DNA of 64,000 nucleotides from Streptococcus acidominimus (GTDB lineage Bacteria > Bacillota > Bacilli > Lactobacillales > Streptococcaceae), in the NCBI RefSeq assembly GCF_001921825.1, contig NZ_MSJL01000001.1, forward strand, positions 26,748 to 90,747. The letters are read 5' to 3'. The position numbers were made by a program, and so were the translations under genes. Every line of letters begins with the position of its first letter. Positions within the stretch are counted from its first letter, which is position 1. Of this stretch, positions 25,948 through 37,450 are shown piece by piece. Under the pieces are notes generated by a model. The model did no database searches. It was given only the letters and a program-made list of their open reading frames with translations, and had not been told where the DNA came from.

Positions 25948-26850
25948 TTAGTCTAAGGAATCTCCTAAAATCCGTACTTCACGCTCTAGGGTCACTCCTG
26001 AATGTTTTTTTACAGCTTCAATGACATATGCCACTAAATCTTCGTAATCTTGGGCAGTTCCATCTGCGACATTGACCATGAAGCCTGCATGTTTCTGAGA
26101 AACCTCAACACCACCGATACGGTGCCCTTTTAATCCTGCTTCCATAATCAATTGCCCTGCAAAATGACCTAGCGGACGCTTGAAGACTGATCCACAAGAG
26201 GGATATTCCAAGGGCTGCTTCAGTTCACGCAGATGGGTCAAGCGCTGCATTTCTTGCTGAATCATTGTATGGTTCCCGGGTTTTAAAGCAAACTTTGCTG
26301 ATAAAACAATAGCGCCATTCTCTTGTAAGATAGATGAACGATAGCCAAAGGTCAACTCACGAGCGTCCAGCGTTTCTACATAGCCTTTTGGCGTTAAAAT
26401 CTGGGCTGAAACCAGAATATGGGAAATCTCACCACCGTAGGCACCCGCATTCATAAAGACTGCACCACCGATACTTCCGGGAATACCGCAGGCAAATTCA
26501 AAGCCCGACAGAGAGTGATGGGCAGCAACCTGAGTGGTTTGGATCAGATTAGCACCTGCTTCTGCCTCAATCGTATATCCTGATACGGTAATGCTATTTA
26601 GCTTGTCCATACGAATGACAAAACCGCGGATCCCACCATCGCGCACGATAATATTACTAGAATTACCAAGCACCATCCAGGGAACATTTTCCCGATTTGC
26701 AAATTCCACAATCCGTACCAATTCGTAGCGATTGCGGGGAAAGGCTAAATAGTCCACTTTACCCCCAACCTTGGTATAGGTATAGTCTTTTAGAGGCTCA
26801 TCGAAACGAATATCGATTTCTACTAACGTTTGTTTGATTTTCTCTTTCAT
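25948..26850 (-). CDS. murB: UDP-N-acetylenolpyruvoylglucosamine reductase
   Basis: A 300-residue FAD enzyme reducing UDP-GlcNAc-enolpyruvate to UDP-MurNAc in peptidoglycan synthesis. FAD-binding [15 protein letters not shown] near residue 60 and [20 protein letters not shown] near 120, the YRSSIL segment near 170 and the active-site Ser in SCGSVFKRP near 225 identify a type II (short) MurB. A TATAAT (26881-26886) lies 30 bp upstream. Confidence 0.95.
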   Translation of the reverse strand: MKEKIKQTLVEIDIRFDEPLKDYTYTKVGGKVDYLAFPRNRYELVRIVEFANRENVPWMVLGNSSNIIVRDGGIRGFVIRMDKLNSITVSGYTIEAEAGANLIQTTQVAAHHSLSGFEFACGIPGSIGGAVFMNAGAYGGEISHILVSAQILTPKGYVETLDARELTFGYRSSILQENGAIVLSAKFALKPGNHTMIQQEMQRLTHLRELKQPLEYPSCGSVFKRPLGHFAGQLIMEAGLKGHRIGGVEVSQKHAGFMVNVADGTAQDYEDLVAYVIEAVKKHSGVTLEREVRILGDSLD

Positions 26851-26907
26851 CTTTTCTTACTCCCAAAGTACATTCAGTTTATTATACCAAAATTCCTAAT
26901 AGAAAAC

Positions 26908-26950
26908 GATAAAAAAGAAACAAAAGAAGCGATTCCCTGTTTCTTTTATC
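26908..26950 (-). terminator. Terminator between thrB and murB
   Basis: GATAAAA...GAAACA pairs with TGTTTCTTTTATC; on the minus strand it precedes the murB promoter and ends the hom-thrB transcript about 50 bp after the thrB stop. Confidence 0.6.
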
Positions 26951-27001
26951 TATGGACTGTTGACCGACTCCGTCAAGACCACAAGGAAGGTTCAAGATCC
27001 C

Positions 27002-27865
27002 TTATGCTTCTACACGGACACCCTGTTTGTCAACGTTTAAAATAAAGCACTCTCCGTCTAATTGTAAGGCGTCAATTGCTTCTTTGACAGCCTCTTCTTT
27101 AGCTTTTTCTGCCAAGACCATAACCGTTGGTCCAGCTCCTGATAAATAGGTCGCATACGCTCCCAATTCAGACCCTAAGTGACGAATCGGGTAAAATTCC
27201 TGAACCAGTTTTTGGCGGAAAGGCTCGTGGAACAAGTCTGCTTCAATCGCTTTGCCAGCCTCCGCTAGATCTCCCGTCAGCAAGGCTGCGATAGCTACGT
27301 TGGCAATGGCACTTGCCGCAACAGCCTTTTTGGATGAGAATTGCGTCGGTAATACCCCGCGGCTCTCACTGGTCCGCAAAGGATAATTGGGAATAAAGGC
27401 GATAAAGCTAGCCTCTGGAAACTCCGTCACAATCTTGGCTACTTTTTTGTTGACATAACTTGAGATGACCAAGTTGCCAAAAATCGCTGGCGCAACATTG
27501 TCAGGATGTCCTTCGATTTCCGTTGCCAAACATAATTTTTCATCAGCACTTAACTGCAAATCAGCCAATTGGTTAGCCAGTTCAATTCCTGCTACAATAA
27601 CAGAACTTGATGAGCCAAGACCGCGCGCTAGGGGAATATCACTGATCATGCGGACGTGATGTGGTTGTAAATCTGGACAGACCTTTAGAGCCGTCTTAAT
27701 CAGAAGATTGTACTCGTCTGATGGAACGAACTCTAAATCATGTTCGACAAACCACTTATCCTGCGCCTGTACGACTTCAATGGTTAGGTATTTGGACAGG
27801 GCGACCCCAAGAGAATCAAATCCCGGTCCAATATTGGCACTCGTTGCTGGGACAATTATTTTCAT
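27002..27865 (-). CDS. thrB: Homoserine kinase
   Basis: A 287-residue GHMP kinase phosphorylating L-homoserine for threonine synthesis. The ATP-binding motif [16 protein letters not shown] is near residue 85, and N-terminal [15 protein letters not shown] is diagnostic. The start is 1 bp after the hom stop, so the pair is an operon. Confidence 0.95.
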   Translation of the reverse strand: MKIIVPATSANIGPGFDSLGVALSKYLTIEVVQAQDKWFVEHDLEFVPSDEYNLLIKTALKVCPDLQPHHVRMISDIPLARGLGSSSSVIVAGIELANQLADLQLSADEKLCLATEIEGHPDNVAPAIFGNLVISSYVNKKVAKIVTEFPEASFIAFIPNYPLRTSESRGVLPTQFSSKKAVAASAIANVAIAALLTGDLAEAGKAIEADLFHEPFRQKLVQEFYPIRHLGSELGAYATYLSGAGPTVMVLAEKAKEEAVKEAIDALQLDGECFILNVDKQGVRVEA

Positions 27866-27866
27866 C

Positions 27867-29153
27867 TTACTCCCCCAATACTTTGAAGGTGTTTTGAAGC
27901 GTGAAATCTCCAGCTGCTGCTAACTTAGCCGTCACATTTTCCAGCTGGGTCTTGCTCATACTATGCGTCACAATGACTAGACGTGCTTGCTTGCCATCAG
28001 AAGCCTGCTGAAGGATTTGCTTAAAGGAAATTTCCTCAGCATTGAACATTTCAGCCAACTGCAACAAGGTTCCAGTTTTATCAGGTGCCACGATAGAGAA
28101 ATAATACTCACTACGCACATCACCCGGCGCCGCCAGTTGAAGTGGACGAGAAAATTCGTTAAAGGCCTTGCCGACAGTCTGATCTTGCAAACGGCGGACA
28201 ATGCGGATAATATCTGCCGTCACACTAGCTGCGGTCGGTTTTTGCCCAGCTCCCGGGCCATAATACATTGATTGACCAATACCGATTGACTCCACAAAAA
28301 CAGCGTTCATCACACCATTGACACTGGCTAAGGGATGAGCTTTCGGTAAGAAAGTCGGGGAAACTTCTGCTGACAAGCCAGAGGCTGTCTCGCGAATATC
28401 ACCGACCAATTTGATGACATAGCCCAATTCCTGCGCCACCGCTACATCGTCTGGTGAAATCTTGGAAATCCCCTTGTGTTCAACATTGTCAAAGTCAATA
28501 GTCATACCGAACGCAAATTGGCTAAGAATAACAGCCTTATAAGCCGCATCAATCCCCTCTACGTCGTTGGTCGGATCAGATTCGGCATAACCCAATTCTT
28601 GAGCTGTTTTTAAGGCTTCTTCATAGGTCCAGCCCTCATCTACCATCTTGGTCATCATGAAGTTAGAAGTCCCATTCAAGACCCCAAGGACACGGGTTAC
28701 CTTGTCAGATACAAATGAGTTGGACAGGGTTCGTAAGATGGGAATGCCACCCGCAACCGCTGCTTCATAATAAAGAGCTACCCCATGCTTTGTCGCAAGC
28801 CCCCGCAACTCACTACCATGCACCGCCAATAAATCTTTGTTGGCTGTTACAACATGTTTACCAGCTTCCAAGGCACGACTAATGAAGGTCTTTGCTGGCT
28901 CAATCCGTCCCATTAGCTCGACAACAATCTGAATCTCAGCATCTGCTAAAATCTCATCAACATTTGTCACAAAATGGTAAGTATGTCCTGCTGCTTCTAG
29001 GCGCTCTTTTTCCGCATTATCACGCACCAAGACCTTGGCGATTTCAATCTCTTCCTGAGCAGCTTGCTGAATCTTCTCTGCATTTTCTTTCAATAAGAAT
29101 GGAATACCACTCGCTACTGTACCAAATCCTAATAGACCAATTTTCACTGTCAT
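27867..29153 (-). CDS. hom: Homoserine dehydrogenase
   Basis: 428 residues: N-terminal Rossmann motif [11 protein letters not shown], catalytic region [13 protein letters not shown] near 170 and [10 protein letters not shown] near 215, and a C-terminal ACT domain (about 345-428) for threonine feedback. Reduces aspartate semialdehyde to homoserine with NAD(P)H. Start preceded by AAGGAG. Confidence 0.95.
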   Translation of the reverse strand: MTVKIGLLGFGTVASGIPFLLKENAEKIQQAAQEEIEIAKVLVRDNAEKERLEAAGHTYHFVTNVDEILADAEIQIVVELMGRIEPAKTFISRALEAGKHVVTANKDLLAVHGSELRGLATKHGVALYYEAAVAGGIPILRTLSNSFVSDKVTRVLGVLNGTSNFMMTKMVDEGWTYEEALKTAQELGYAESDPTNDVEGIDAAYKAVILSQFAFGMTIDFDNVEHKGISKISPDDVAVAQELGYVIKLVGDIRETASGLSAEVSPTFLPKAHPLASVNGVMNAVFVESIGIGQSMYYGPGAGQKPTAASVTADIIRIVRRLQDQTVGKAFNEFSRPLQLAAPGDVRSEYYFSIVAPDKTGTLLQLAEMFNAEEISFKQILQQASDGKQARLVIVTHSMSKTQLENVTAKLAAAGDFTLQNTFKVLGE

Positions 29154-29182
29154 ACCTACTCCTTAAAAAAACTATTTTTATT

Positions 29183-29227
29183 ATTATAGCAGATAATCGA
29201 AGCAGTTGGCAAAAATTTTGCTATAAT
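29183..29227. promoter_or_regulatory. Overlapping divergent promoters of hom and the deacetylase gene
   Basis: Minus strand: TTGCCA (29207-29212), 18 bp, TATAAT (29183-29188) for hom. Plus strand: extended -10 TG-C-TATAAT (29219-29227) for the deacetylase. The plus -10 region begins only 6 bp beyond the minus -35, so the two polymerases would compete. Confidence 0.65.
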
Positions 29228-29252
29228 AGATACAGAGAAAAAGGAGGTTCTT

Positions 29253-30206
29253 ATGCCCGAACAAAGAAGTCGTTCTAAGCGAATCAATCGAAAACACCGG
29301 AAACATACCAAGCACCTATGGAGCGTGGTGGCTAGCTTGCTGGTCATCCTAGTAGCTACCATCATCTATCTCAATCGTAATGCTATTCTAGAACTTGTCA
29401 ATCCTAGCCCACAGCAGGACAAGACAGTCACCACCACTTCGACATCAACTTCACAAGAAGTAAGCCCTGATCCGAGCCAAGTTAATCAGACAAGTAGCGA
29501 GGACATCATCTGGGAAAAACAAGCAGAGCCTGTCAAGATTCCGATTCTCATGTATCATGCTATCCATGTGATGGCTCCTGAAGAAGCCGCCAATGCCAAT
29601 CTGATCGTTGATCCGACTACGTTTGAAAGTCATCTCCAGGCATTCCAAGAAGCAGGCTACTATACTCTTACACCTGAAGAAGCCTACAAAATCCTAACAG
29701 AAAATGTCCTGCCGAAAGACAAAAAAGTCGTCTGGCTCACTTTTGATGACAGCCTCTGGGATTTTTACAGTATCGCGTATCCGCTACTCAAACAATACAA
29801 GATGAAAGCAACCAATAATGTCATCACAGGCGCTACTGATACGCAGCCAGATCACTTGACTTTGGATCAAATCAAGGAAATGCAGGAAAATGGCATGTCC
29901 TTCCAAAGCCATACAGTCAACCACCCCGATTTGGAATATAGTACACCAGAAACACAACAGGCTGAACTAAAGAACTCTAAGGAGTATCTGGATCACAATC
30001 TTCATCAGGATACCATTGCTGTTGCCTATCCTGCAGGTCGCTATTCTGGACAGACCATAAAAACAGTCGAAGATGCCCACTATAAACTCGGAGTAACCAC
30101 TAACGAGGGACTTGCTTCTGCTGCTAATGGACTGCTCACCCTCAACCGCGTCCGTATCCTGCCTGTCACTACCGCACAAGCCTTACGACAAACGATCGAA
30201 GAGTAA
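29253..30206 (+). CDS. Membrane-anchored polysaccharide deacetylase
   Basis: 317 residues: basic N-terminus, one membrane segment (about 25-45), a Ser/Thr-rich linker (about 55-80), then a carbohydrate esterase 4 (NodB) domain outside the membrane. Metal/catalytic motifs: motif 1 LTFDDSLWDF (Ser in place of the usual Gly), motif 2 SHTVNHPDL, motif 3 VAYPAGRYSG. Likely substrates are cell-wall peptidoglycan or an exopolysaccharide N-acetyl group; the sequence does not decide. RBS AAGGAGG. One of two plus-strand genes. Confidence 0.85.
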   Translation: MPEQRSRSKRINRKHRKHTKHLWSVVASLLVILVATIIYLNRNAILELVNPSPQQDKTVTTTSTSTSQEVSPDPSQVNQTSSEDIIWEKQAEPVKIPILMYHAIHVMAPEEAANANLIVDPTTFESHLQAFQEAGYYTLTPEEAYKILTENVLPKDKKVVWLTFDDSLWDFYSIAYPLLKQYKMKATNNVITGATDTQPDHLTLDQIKEMQENGMSFQSHTVNHPDLEYSTPETQQAELKNSKEYLDHNLHQDTIAVAYPAGRYSGQTIKTVEDAHYKLGVTTNEGLASAANGLLTLNRVRILPVTTAQALRQTIEE

Positions 30207-30322
30207 AAGCTAGCTCTAAGCTATTACTATCAAAACCCAAGGAGGCAAGGAAATCGCTGAACACCAGTTCTACCGTCTCTTTCGACTACTTTTGATTTTC
30301 CTTGGATATTAGCCATAGACTA

Positions 30323-30372
30323 TAAAAACGAACAAAAGTTTGGAGTTTATCGCCAATTTTTGTTCGTTTTTC
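30323..30372 (+). terminator. Terminator after the deacetylase gene
   Basis: AAAAACGAACAAAA pairs with TTTTTGTTCGTTTTT across a 20-nt loop, about 115 bp after the stop. Confidence 0.75.
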
Positions 30373-30430
30373 TATAATCTGACTTGTCCTTTGTGAATGC
30401 GCTTTGAGTTTTGAACGAGGTTTGTATCTT

Positions 30431-30542
30431 GTTTAATTGAGTTCAGCCTAAAACCTCGGAAAAAAGATAAATCTCATTGGTTGCAAAGCAACCTGCTTCG
30501 ATTTCCTATTTTTCATTCGGTTTCTTAACGGCTTCACATCTT
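30431..30542 (-). repeat. K element (K5)
   Basis: Inverse-orientation near-copy of 21019-21129. Its terminal hairpin GGTTGC-TTT-GCAACC is fully paired, while the 21-kb copy has lost one pair. Confidence 0.85.
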
Positions 30543-30852
30543 ATAATTGAACTCGAGCTACAACTCACTGACAAAGCGTAATCGAAAAGTTGAGCAACTC
30601 TAGATTAAGACACAGTAGGCATCTGATTGTCGCTAACACGCCAATCTAGTTGCCTTTGTGGGGGTCTCACTACGAAGCGAACCGCTTCTGTTCGGCCGCC
30701 TATTTTGTCTAGGAGTTGCTTCCACAGTCTAGGAATAGACTGTGGAAGGTGGGAGATAGAACGAGCAGTGCTCGTGTCAAACAGTCTAGGAATAGATTGT
30801 GGAAGGTTGGAAATAGAACGAGTGAAACTCGTGTCAAACGCTCTTGTATCTT
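30543..30852 (-). repeat. K element with two array units and a long insert (K10)
   Basis: Minus orientation: boundary, two array units (hairpins ACGAGT-TTC-ACTCGT and ACGAGC-ACT-GCTCGT, and the 13-bp stem CTTCCACAGTCTA closed at 30719-30748), then stem 1 CAACTC/GAGTTG and stem 2 GACAAA/TTTGTC. About 120 bp of other sequence sit in the place of stem 3 and its hairpin, including GAAGCG-GTT-CGCTTC. Confidence 0.8.
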
Positions 30853-31071
30853 GTGTAACTGAACTCGGACTAAAAGCTCGGAAAAAAGAGACGCAACTGT
30901 TGTAACTTTAGTTACTTGCAGATGTGGCTCCCTTTAAGGATAAACATTCCTAGCTCCAAAGGTATGGGATACCTTTGGAGGCGGGAAATAGAAGTTTGCG
31001 AAGCAAACTCTCTCTAATCTCTTCGTCATGTTTCCTAATTTTCAGTCGCTTTTTTGACGTCCTCGTATCTT
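30853..31071 (-). repeat. K element, large form (K8)
   Basis: Minus orientation. Stem 1 AAAAGC/GCTTTT, stem 3 AAACAT/ATGTTT, hairpins AGTTTGC/GCAAACT, CTCCAAAGGTAT/ATACCTTTGGAG and GTAACT-AAA-AGTTAC-type. The paired counterpart at 63270-63486 has matching changes on both sides of the last two hairpins. Confidence 0.85.
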
Positions 31072-31186
31072 ATTTAATTGAACTCGAGCTACAACTCTCT
31101 GACAAAAAGACCAATCTCATTGGTTGCAAGACAACCTGCTTCGATTGTCTATTTTGTCTAGGAGTTGTTTAACGCTCTCGTATCTT
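31072..31186 (-). repeat. K element abutting xpt (K3)
   Basis: Stem 1 CAACTC/GAGTTG, stem 2 GACAAAA/TTTTTGTC, stem 3 CAATC/GATTG, terminal hairpin GGTTG/CAACC. It combines the outer stems of 42056-42171 with the inner hairpin of the 21019 type. It ends 2 bp from the xpt stop codon. Confidence 0.85.
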
Positions 31187-31188
31187 AT

Positions 31189-31770
31189 TTAAACATCTGC
31201 TTCTTTAAATACAACTTGACCGTTTTCAAAGCGATCCAATCGTGCAAGAGAAACGACGGGATAGCCTGCGTTTTCTAAATTCTTACGGCCTTGTTGAAAA
31301 GATTTTTCAATGACGATACTAACAGCTACTACCTCTGCACCTGCCTGCTCTATGAGGTCAATCAGACCCTTTGCAGCTTCGCCATTTGCTAGAAAATCAT
31401 CAACGATTAGCACGCGATCCTTAGGGCTAAGCAAACGTTGGGCAATAGAGACTGTACTTGTTACCTGTTTGGTAAACGAATAGACTTCTGTCGTTAAAAT
31501 CCCCTCGGTCATTGTAATATTCTTTGATTTTTTCGCAAAAATCATTGGCACCTGCAAGGCGTCTGCCGTATAGAGGGCAGGGGCGATACCAGACGCTTCA
31601 ATGGTCACTACTTTGGTAATACCCTCCTGTGCAAATCGTTCAGCTAAGACTTGAGCAATCTCTTTCATCAATGCTATGTCTACCTGATGGGTCAGAAAAG
31701 AATCTACTTTTAAAATGGATTCCCCTAAAACCTCCCCCGCAGTCTGAATCTTGGCTTCTAAACTTTTCAT
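31189..31770 (-). CDS. xpt: Xanthine phosphoribosyltransferase
   Basis: 193 residues; salvages xanthine to XMP with PRPP. The PRPP-binding motif [14 protein letters not shown] is near residue 125, and the N-terminal [17 protein letters not shown] is typical of Xpt. RBS GGAGAGGAAA. The usual downstream partner pbuX (xanthine permease) is absent; a repeat element follows the stop directly. The 5' leader is short (about 60 bp to the preceding terminator) and holds no recognisable purine riboswitch. Confidence 0.93.
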   Translation of the reverse strand: MKSLEAKIQTAGEVLGESILKVDSFLTHQVDIALMKEIAQVLAERFAQEGITKVVTIEASGIAPALYTADALQVPMIFAKKSKNITMTEGILTTEVYSFTKQVTSTVSIAQRLLSPKDRVLIVDDFLANGEAAKGLIDLIEQAGAEVVAVSIVIEKSFQQGRKNLENAGYPVVSLARLDRFENGQVVFKEADV

Positions 31771-31834
31771 TTCCTCTCCTTTTCTTCAAGTTATTTCTTT
31801 CTATTCTAGCTTTTTTTATAATCTTTTTCAATGT

Positions 31835-31878
31835 AAAATAAGAGACTGGCATAATAAAGTCAGTCTCTTATTTTCGTT
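31835..31878. terminator. Bidirectional terminator between lacG and xpt
   Basis: AAAATAAGAGACTG pairs with CAGTCTCTTATTTT around a 12-nt loop. It lies about 90 bp past the lacG stop and upstream of xpt. Confidence 0.8.
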
Positions 31879-31963
31879 CTGATACTCTTCAAACATTAAA
31901 AGCGTATTGTGTCAACTGCCTCGGTAGCTAAAAGCTCGGAAACAGTTCAAGAGTGAGCATTGG

Positions 31964-33382
<1,419 letters not shown>

Positions 33383-35068
33383 CTAGTTTTCTAATTGTTC
33401 TTTGACAAAAGCTAGAGCACCCTTACCGTCTCGGGTTAATCTGATATACTCTGCTCCCTCTGTCTTGGCTAGACGAATCTTCAATGCGTCTGTTTCATTC
33501 TTCATGTCTGCATAGTTTGAAGCTACTTGAGGCGCAAGAATGACGAGGTCATATTCTGGTAAAATCTCACGGTGAGCTCCGTAACTTCCTGCCGCAGCCG
33601 TTACAGGTACGCCATATTCTCTCGCAGCCTTTGTAAGGGCGTTGGCTAGTAAACCACTGGTTCCACCGCCGGCACACAAGACCAACACATTGGTTTCTTC
33701 TGTGATTGTATTATCAGACAATTGCTTCTCAAGAATGGCATCTGCTTTTGAGGTATTAAAGTTAGCTGCTACTTTGTCTTTGAGCTCATTGTTTACATTA
33801 CCACTTTCTTCTTCTGCGAGAACTTGACGGTCGTATACTTTTAGGAATGGATAATAAATCACTACATCTACTACCACTAATAAAATAGCAAGAACAAAGG
33901 CTAGGGGAGCAAAATTAGTTCCCATAATAATTCCTAATGGACCAGGCGTTGTCCACGGTAGGTTTACACTGAAACTGTTCATGCTCAAGCTGTCAACGAA
34001 GAACTTGAAAATCCAGACATTGGCAATCGGTGCAAAAATAAAGGGAACGAAGAACACTGGATTCAAAACGATCGGTGCCCCGAACAAAATCGGCTCATTT
34101 ACACCAAAGAAGGTCGGAACGACAGAAGCACGTCCAATAGCCTTGTTTCGTTTCGATTTACACAAGAACATAAACATAAATGGTACCACTAGGGTCGCTC
34201 CTGTACCACCCATGGTGACGATAAACATTTGAGTACCTGGTGTCAAAACCTTATCAGCATGCTGACCAGCTTGAAGCAACTGGAAGTTGGTTTCAATATT
34301 CGCATAGGTAATCGCTGCAATCGCAGGTTCTACAATGGATGGACCATGGATCCCAACGAACCAGAAGAGGGCAAAAGCACCAAAAATAATGGTAATCCCT
34401 AGGTAGCCATCTGCTGCTGTAAATAGGGGTTCAAAGAATTTCAAAATAGCTTCAGCTACGCTGCTTCCTACCAGCTGACGAGCTGCTAAATCAATCGCAT
34501 AAATTCCTAAAATCGTTAAAGCGTAGGGAATAATATCCTTAAATACTTGTGAGATATTCGGTGGAACTTCTTCTGGCATCCGAATGGTGACATTATTTTT
34601 CACGCAGACGCGGTAAACATTTATCGTTACAAAAGCTGCTAGAAATGCTGTCAATAGACCCTTGGTCCCCATATAACCACTTGCAAACCCACCTTCAATC
34701 CCATCTGAAGCTAGCAATAAAAAGCCAGAAATAGAAGCGATCATTGTAGAAATGAAGTTGATTTGATTGGTCTTTGGTAGGCTACGATTGACATTATCTG
34801 TCAAGGACTTAGCTGTTGTTCCTGCTACCACTACTGCCACGATCCCCATGGTATAGTTATAGGGCTTCATGATCATTGCCTCTACCTCATCTGACCAGGT
34901 GAATCCAAAGATATTTGGAACAAAGGCAATGAGCAAAAAGATACTAGAAAATAGGATGGCTGGCATGGCAGCGATAAAACCATCGCGAATGGCACGCAAG
35001 TAGATATTGCGTGAAACTTTTTCAAATAGAGGCTTACCACGCTCGATTTGTGCAATTAACTGATTCAT
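33383..35068 (-). CDS. lacE: Lactose-specific PTS IICB component
   Basis: 561 residues: a membrane IIC domain (about 30-420) that transports lactose and a C-terminal IIB domain with phospho-Cys465 in [14 protein letters not shown]. The start MNQLIAQIE at 35068 has GAGAGGAAG upstream and begins 1 bp after the lacF stop. Works with LacF and the general PTS proteins to import lactose as lactose-6-phosphate. Confidence 0.95.
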   Translation of the reverse strand: MNQLIAQIERGKPLFEKVSRNIYLRAIRDGFIAAMPAILFSSIFLLIAFVPNIFGFTWSDEVEAMIMKPYNYTMGIVAVVVAGTTAKSLTDNVNRSLPKTNQINFISTMIASISGFLLLASDGIEGGFASGYMGTKGLLTAFLAAFVTINVYRVCVKNNVTIRMPEEVPPNISQVFKDIIPYALTILGIYAIDLAARQLVGSSVAEAILKFFEPLFTAADGYLGITIIFGAFALFWFVGIHGPSIVEPAIAAITYANIETNFQLLQAGQHADKVLTPGTQMFIVTMGGTGATLVVPFMFMFLCKSKRNKAIGRASVVPTFFGVNEPILFGAPIVLNPVFFVPFIFAPIANVWIFKFFVDSLSMNSFSVNLPWTTPGPLGIIMGTNFAPLAFVLAILLVVVDVVIYYPFLKVYDRQVLAEEESGNVNNELKDKVAANFNTSKADAILEKQLSDNTITEETNVLVLCAGGGTSGLLANALTKAAREYGVPVTAAAGSYGAHREILPEYDLVILAPQVASNYADMKNETDALKIRLAKTEGAEYIRLTRDGKGALAFVKEQLEN

Positions 35069-35069
35069 A

Positions 35070-35384
35070 TTAGCTTCCTCTCTTATACAATTCAATCATA
35101 TGAGACATCATGTCTTTCAATAATAAGGTCGTCATTAAGTGATCCTGACCATGCATCAAAGTCACACTAAATGCTAGATCGTCTCCTGCCGCTTCTTTTT
35201 GTAACAGAGAGGTTTGCGTATGATGGGCTTCTACGATACATTCATTAGCTGCTGCAATCAGCTGCTCTGCCCGATCAAAATCCCCCTGCTGGGCAGCTGT
35301 CAAAGCCTCCAACAATTTGGAGCGAGCGTCTCCTGCAAAGGCAACGATTTCAAAACCAAGTAGGGTAATTTCTTCTCTATTCAT
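35070..35384 (-). CDS. lacF: Lactose-specific PTS IIA component
   Basis: 104 residues, all-alpha trimeric IIA of the lactose/cellobiose family. Phospho-His78 is in MHGQDHLMT. The ATG at 35384 ([10 protein letters not shown]) has a consensus AAAGGAGG; a longer frame overlapping lacT is rejected. Confidence 0.95.
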   Translation of the reverse strand: MNREEITLLGFEIVAFAGDARSKLLEALTAAQQGDFDRAEQLIAAANECIVEAHHTQTSLLQKEAAGDDLAFSVTLMHGQDHLMTTLLLKDMMSHMIELYKRGS

Positions 35385-35421
35385 TTTATTTCCTCCTTTT
35401 GATGATGGATAAGTTAAAGTA

Positions 35422-36255
35422 TTATAATAAACGTTGAACATGAAGGACAATATACATTTTCTCGCCTTCGTTTGGACTGATCCCTAATTCATTGGCTATC
35501 ATATAATGGATGCGTGATCCTAACTCATAGGCTTTAGGATAGGCAAGTTGCATCGTTGCTGCCATCTGATCTAAAGATGATGAGCCACTATGCTCCTTAT
35601 CTGAATAGCGAATAAAATAGGTCAAATGAACCATCAAGCGGTCGTAGAACTTGCTGTTTTCTTTGGTTCTTAAAATACCGTTGGCTGCTAATTCTCTTTC
35701 AACCAAGGATAAGACCATCTGCATTGTCTCTACTTTTAGGATTGGATCCTCTGTCTTCTTACCTTTTGCATTGATAAAATGCAAGGCGATTCTACCCGTT
35801 TCATCTTCCGGAAAATCGTGTAGAATTTTCTGGCGGAAAATCGCCAAGGCTTCTGTCGCAATCTGATATTCGATAGGATAGTCTTGCAACATGTTTGGAA
35901 GTTTACTTTCCTGATAGGTCTGATCTAAAACAGCCTTATACGCACAATAAATATGAGTGGTTAAGGTCACATAGATATAGTCTTGTATCGGATAATCATA
36001 TTGCTGTGACAGCTGATCAATCACCTGATAGGTCACCGTAATAAAGTCTAGCGGAACATCTTTCAATAGCATGAAGAAATGGTCTTTGGATTCCGAACTT
36101 TTTAGGGAAAATACCTTTTCAATTTTTTGAGCATGAACCAGATCACCTTTTTTCTTTTGAAAGGCAACCCCCATTCCCATCACAACCGATTGCTCCCCCT
36201 GTTCGTTTTTTACTAAAGCTGCATTATTATTTAAAGGTTGTACAATACGATACAT
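35422..36255 (-). CDS. lacT: BglG-family transcriptional antiterminator LacT
   Basis: 277 residues: N-terminal RNA-binding (CAT) domain with [22 protein letters not shown] (residues 9-30, core NNNAALV), then PRD1 (about 65-170) and PRD2 (about 172-277) with conserved His residues (for example THIYCAY and MVHLTYF). It binds the RAT at 36335-36364 and prevents termination when lactose PTS flux leaves it active. First gene of lacTFEG. Confidence 0.93.
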   Translation of the reverse strand: MYRIVQPLNNNAALVKNEQGEQSVVMGMGVAFQKKKGDLVHAQKIEKVFSLKSSESKDHFFMLLKDVPLDFITVTYQVIDQLSQQYDYPIQDYIYVTLTTHIYCAYKAVLDQTYQESKLPNMLQDYPIEYQIATEALAIFRQKILHDFPEDETGRIALHFINAKGKKTEDPILKVETMQMVLSLVERELAANGILRTKENSKFYDRLMVHLTYFIRYSDKEHSGSSSLDQMAATMQLAYPKAYELGSRIHYMIANELGISPNEGEKMYIVLHVQRLL

Positions 36256-36287
36256 CTAAAGACTGATCTCCTTTATCTTTTTAATAC

Positions 36288-36340
36288 AAAAGACCACAAA
36301 TGAGCTAAGAACGTTTCCATCCTTATTCATCTGCGGTCTT
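36288..36340 (-). terminator. LacT-controlled terminator in the lacT leader
   Basis: Minus strand arm AAGACCGCAGATGA (36327-36340) pairs with TCATTTGTGGTCTTTT. Its 5' arm shares AAGACC with the RAT, so forming the antiterminator excludes the terminator. Confidence 0.88.
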
Positions 36341-36364
36341 GCCTAATTTTCTTAGTTACAATCC
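36335..36364 (-). promoter_or_regulatory. Ribonucleic antiterminator (RAT) for LacT
   Basis: A 30-nt sequence starting GGATTGTAAC and ending GGCAAGACC, matching the BglG/LicT RAT consensus, immediately overlapping the terminator. Confidence 0.9.
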
Positions 36365-36387
36365 ACTCTATACAAACTACTGAAACA

Positions 36388-36424
36388 ATTATATCACGAA
36401 AAAATATTCTTGTAAACCTTTACA
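36388..36424 (-). promoter_or_regulatory. lacT promoter with cre-like dyad
   Basis: Minus strand -35 TTTACA (36411-36416), 17 bp, -10 TATAAT (36388-36393). The -35 is part of a perfect dyad TGTAAACCTTTACA (36411-36424) resembling a catabolite-responsive element with the central CG replaced. Confidence 0.65.
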
Positions 36425-36425
36425 T

Positions 36426-37421
36426 TTACGGATGTAAACCAACACGTTTTTTCCAAGAGGAAGCCGTCCTAATCAGTACTTCATTTAAGGATTCAATGTT
36501 CTGACGTCCCTGTGTTCTCAACCAATTTCTGGCAGCTTCTTCACCCTGTTCCATATAAATTTGAACTGAATCCGCCCAGGTAGCACGTCCACACAAGACA
36601 CCATTAAATGCAGCACCTGACTCATGAGCAAATGTTAGGGTTTCTTGGAAAAGGCTGGCAGACACACCTGCACTCAAATAGATATAAGGTAGGGGAGTTG
36701 CTGCATCTTGTTGTTTGAAGTAAGCAGCTGCCTCGTCCCTTGTATAGACAATCTCGTCTCCCTGTGCAAATCCTTCTACATAGGCCATATTCACAGGAAC
36801 TTCTACCTTGAGAACATCTACTCCAAATACTGGATCCGAGAATACTCTCATGGCTTCAATGACTTTTCTCGGCTTCACTTTAGCAAATTCTGGACTGCTC
36901 GTGTCTTGAATCCGCTCGTCATAGCTCAAAATCTCCAAGAAGAAAGGTAACCCTTCTGCCGCACATTCTGAACCCAAGCGCTCAATATAGGCATGCTTTT
37001 GTAAATTGACGTATGCATCACCGTCTATATCATAGTACAAGAGAAATTTAACAGCGTCTGCTCCCTCTTTTTTGAGGCGTTTTACGGACCATTCTACCAA
37101 GCAATCAGGTAAGCGGCTCGTCGTGCTGACATCATAGCCTGTCTTTTCATACGCTAATAGCAATCCTGATTGGCTATCACGCAGATGAGAAGCTGGTAGA
37201 CCGTATTCTGGATCGAGCAAGATAGAAGAAGAGTAAGGCGTTAACTCTTCTGATACAATGCTTTTTAAGAGTTCAATATTCTCAACTGTTGGCTCTGAAT
37301 CCTGATACTTAGCCATCATTTTTTTCAGAGCACCTCGCTGATCAAAGGCGAGGGCAGAAATAATTCCTGCTGAGTTACTGACTTTTTCCATTAAAGTATA
37401 TTTTTGATTTTTTACTGTCAT
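36426..37421 (-). CDS. lacD: Tagatose-1,6-bisphosphate aldolase
   Basis: 331 residues of the class I LacD family, cleaving tagatose-1,6-bisphosphate to DHAP and glyceraldehyde-3-phosphate. Conserved [16 protein letters not shown] near residue 25 and [12 protein letters not shown] near 125 (Schiff-base Lys region) are present. The ATG at 37421 (MTVKNQ) with AGGTGG is preferred over an upstream GTG in frame. Confidence 0.94.
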   Translation of the reverse strand: MTVKNQKYTLMEKVSNSAGIISALAFDQRGALKKMMAKYQDSEPTVENIELLKSIVSEELTPYSSSILLDPEYGLPASHLRDSQSGLLLAYEKTGYDVSTTSRLPDCLVEWSVKRLKKEGADAVKFLLYYDIDGDAYVNLQKHAYIERLGSECAAEGLPFFLEILSYDERIQDTSSPEFAKVKPRKVIEAMRVFSDPVFGVDVLKVEVPVNMAYVEGFAQGDEIVYTRDEAAAYFKQQDAATPLPYIYLSAGVSASLFQETLTFAHESGAAFNGVLCGRATWADSVQIYMEQGEEAARNWLRTQGRQNIESLNEVLIRTASSWKKRVGLHP

Positions 37422-37450
37422 CTTATATTCCACCTATTCAGCTTTTAAGC

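Noticed and set aside
28892..29278. 128-codon plus-strand frame opposite hom
   Set aside because: Antisense shadow of a well-identified gene with no RBS.
31771..31960. Purine riboswitch ahead of xpt
   Set aside because: The leader is too short and lacks the conserved junction sequences; a terminator of the upstream gene occupies most of it.
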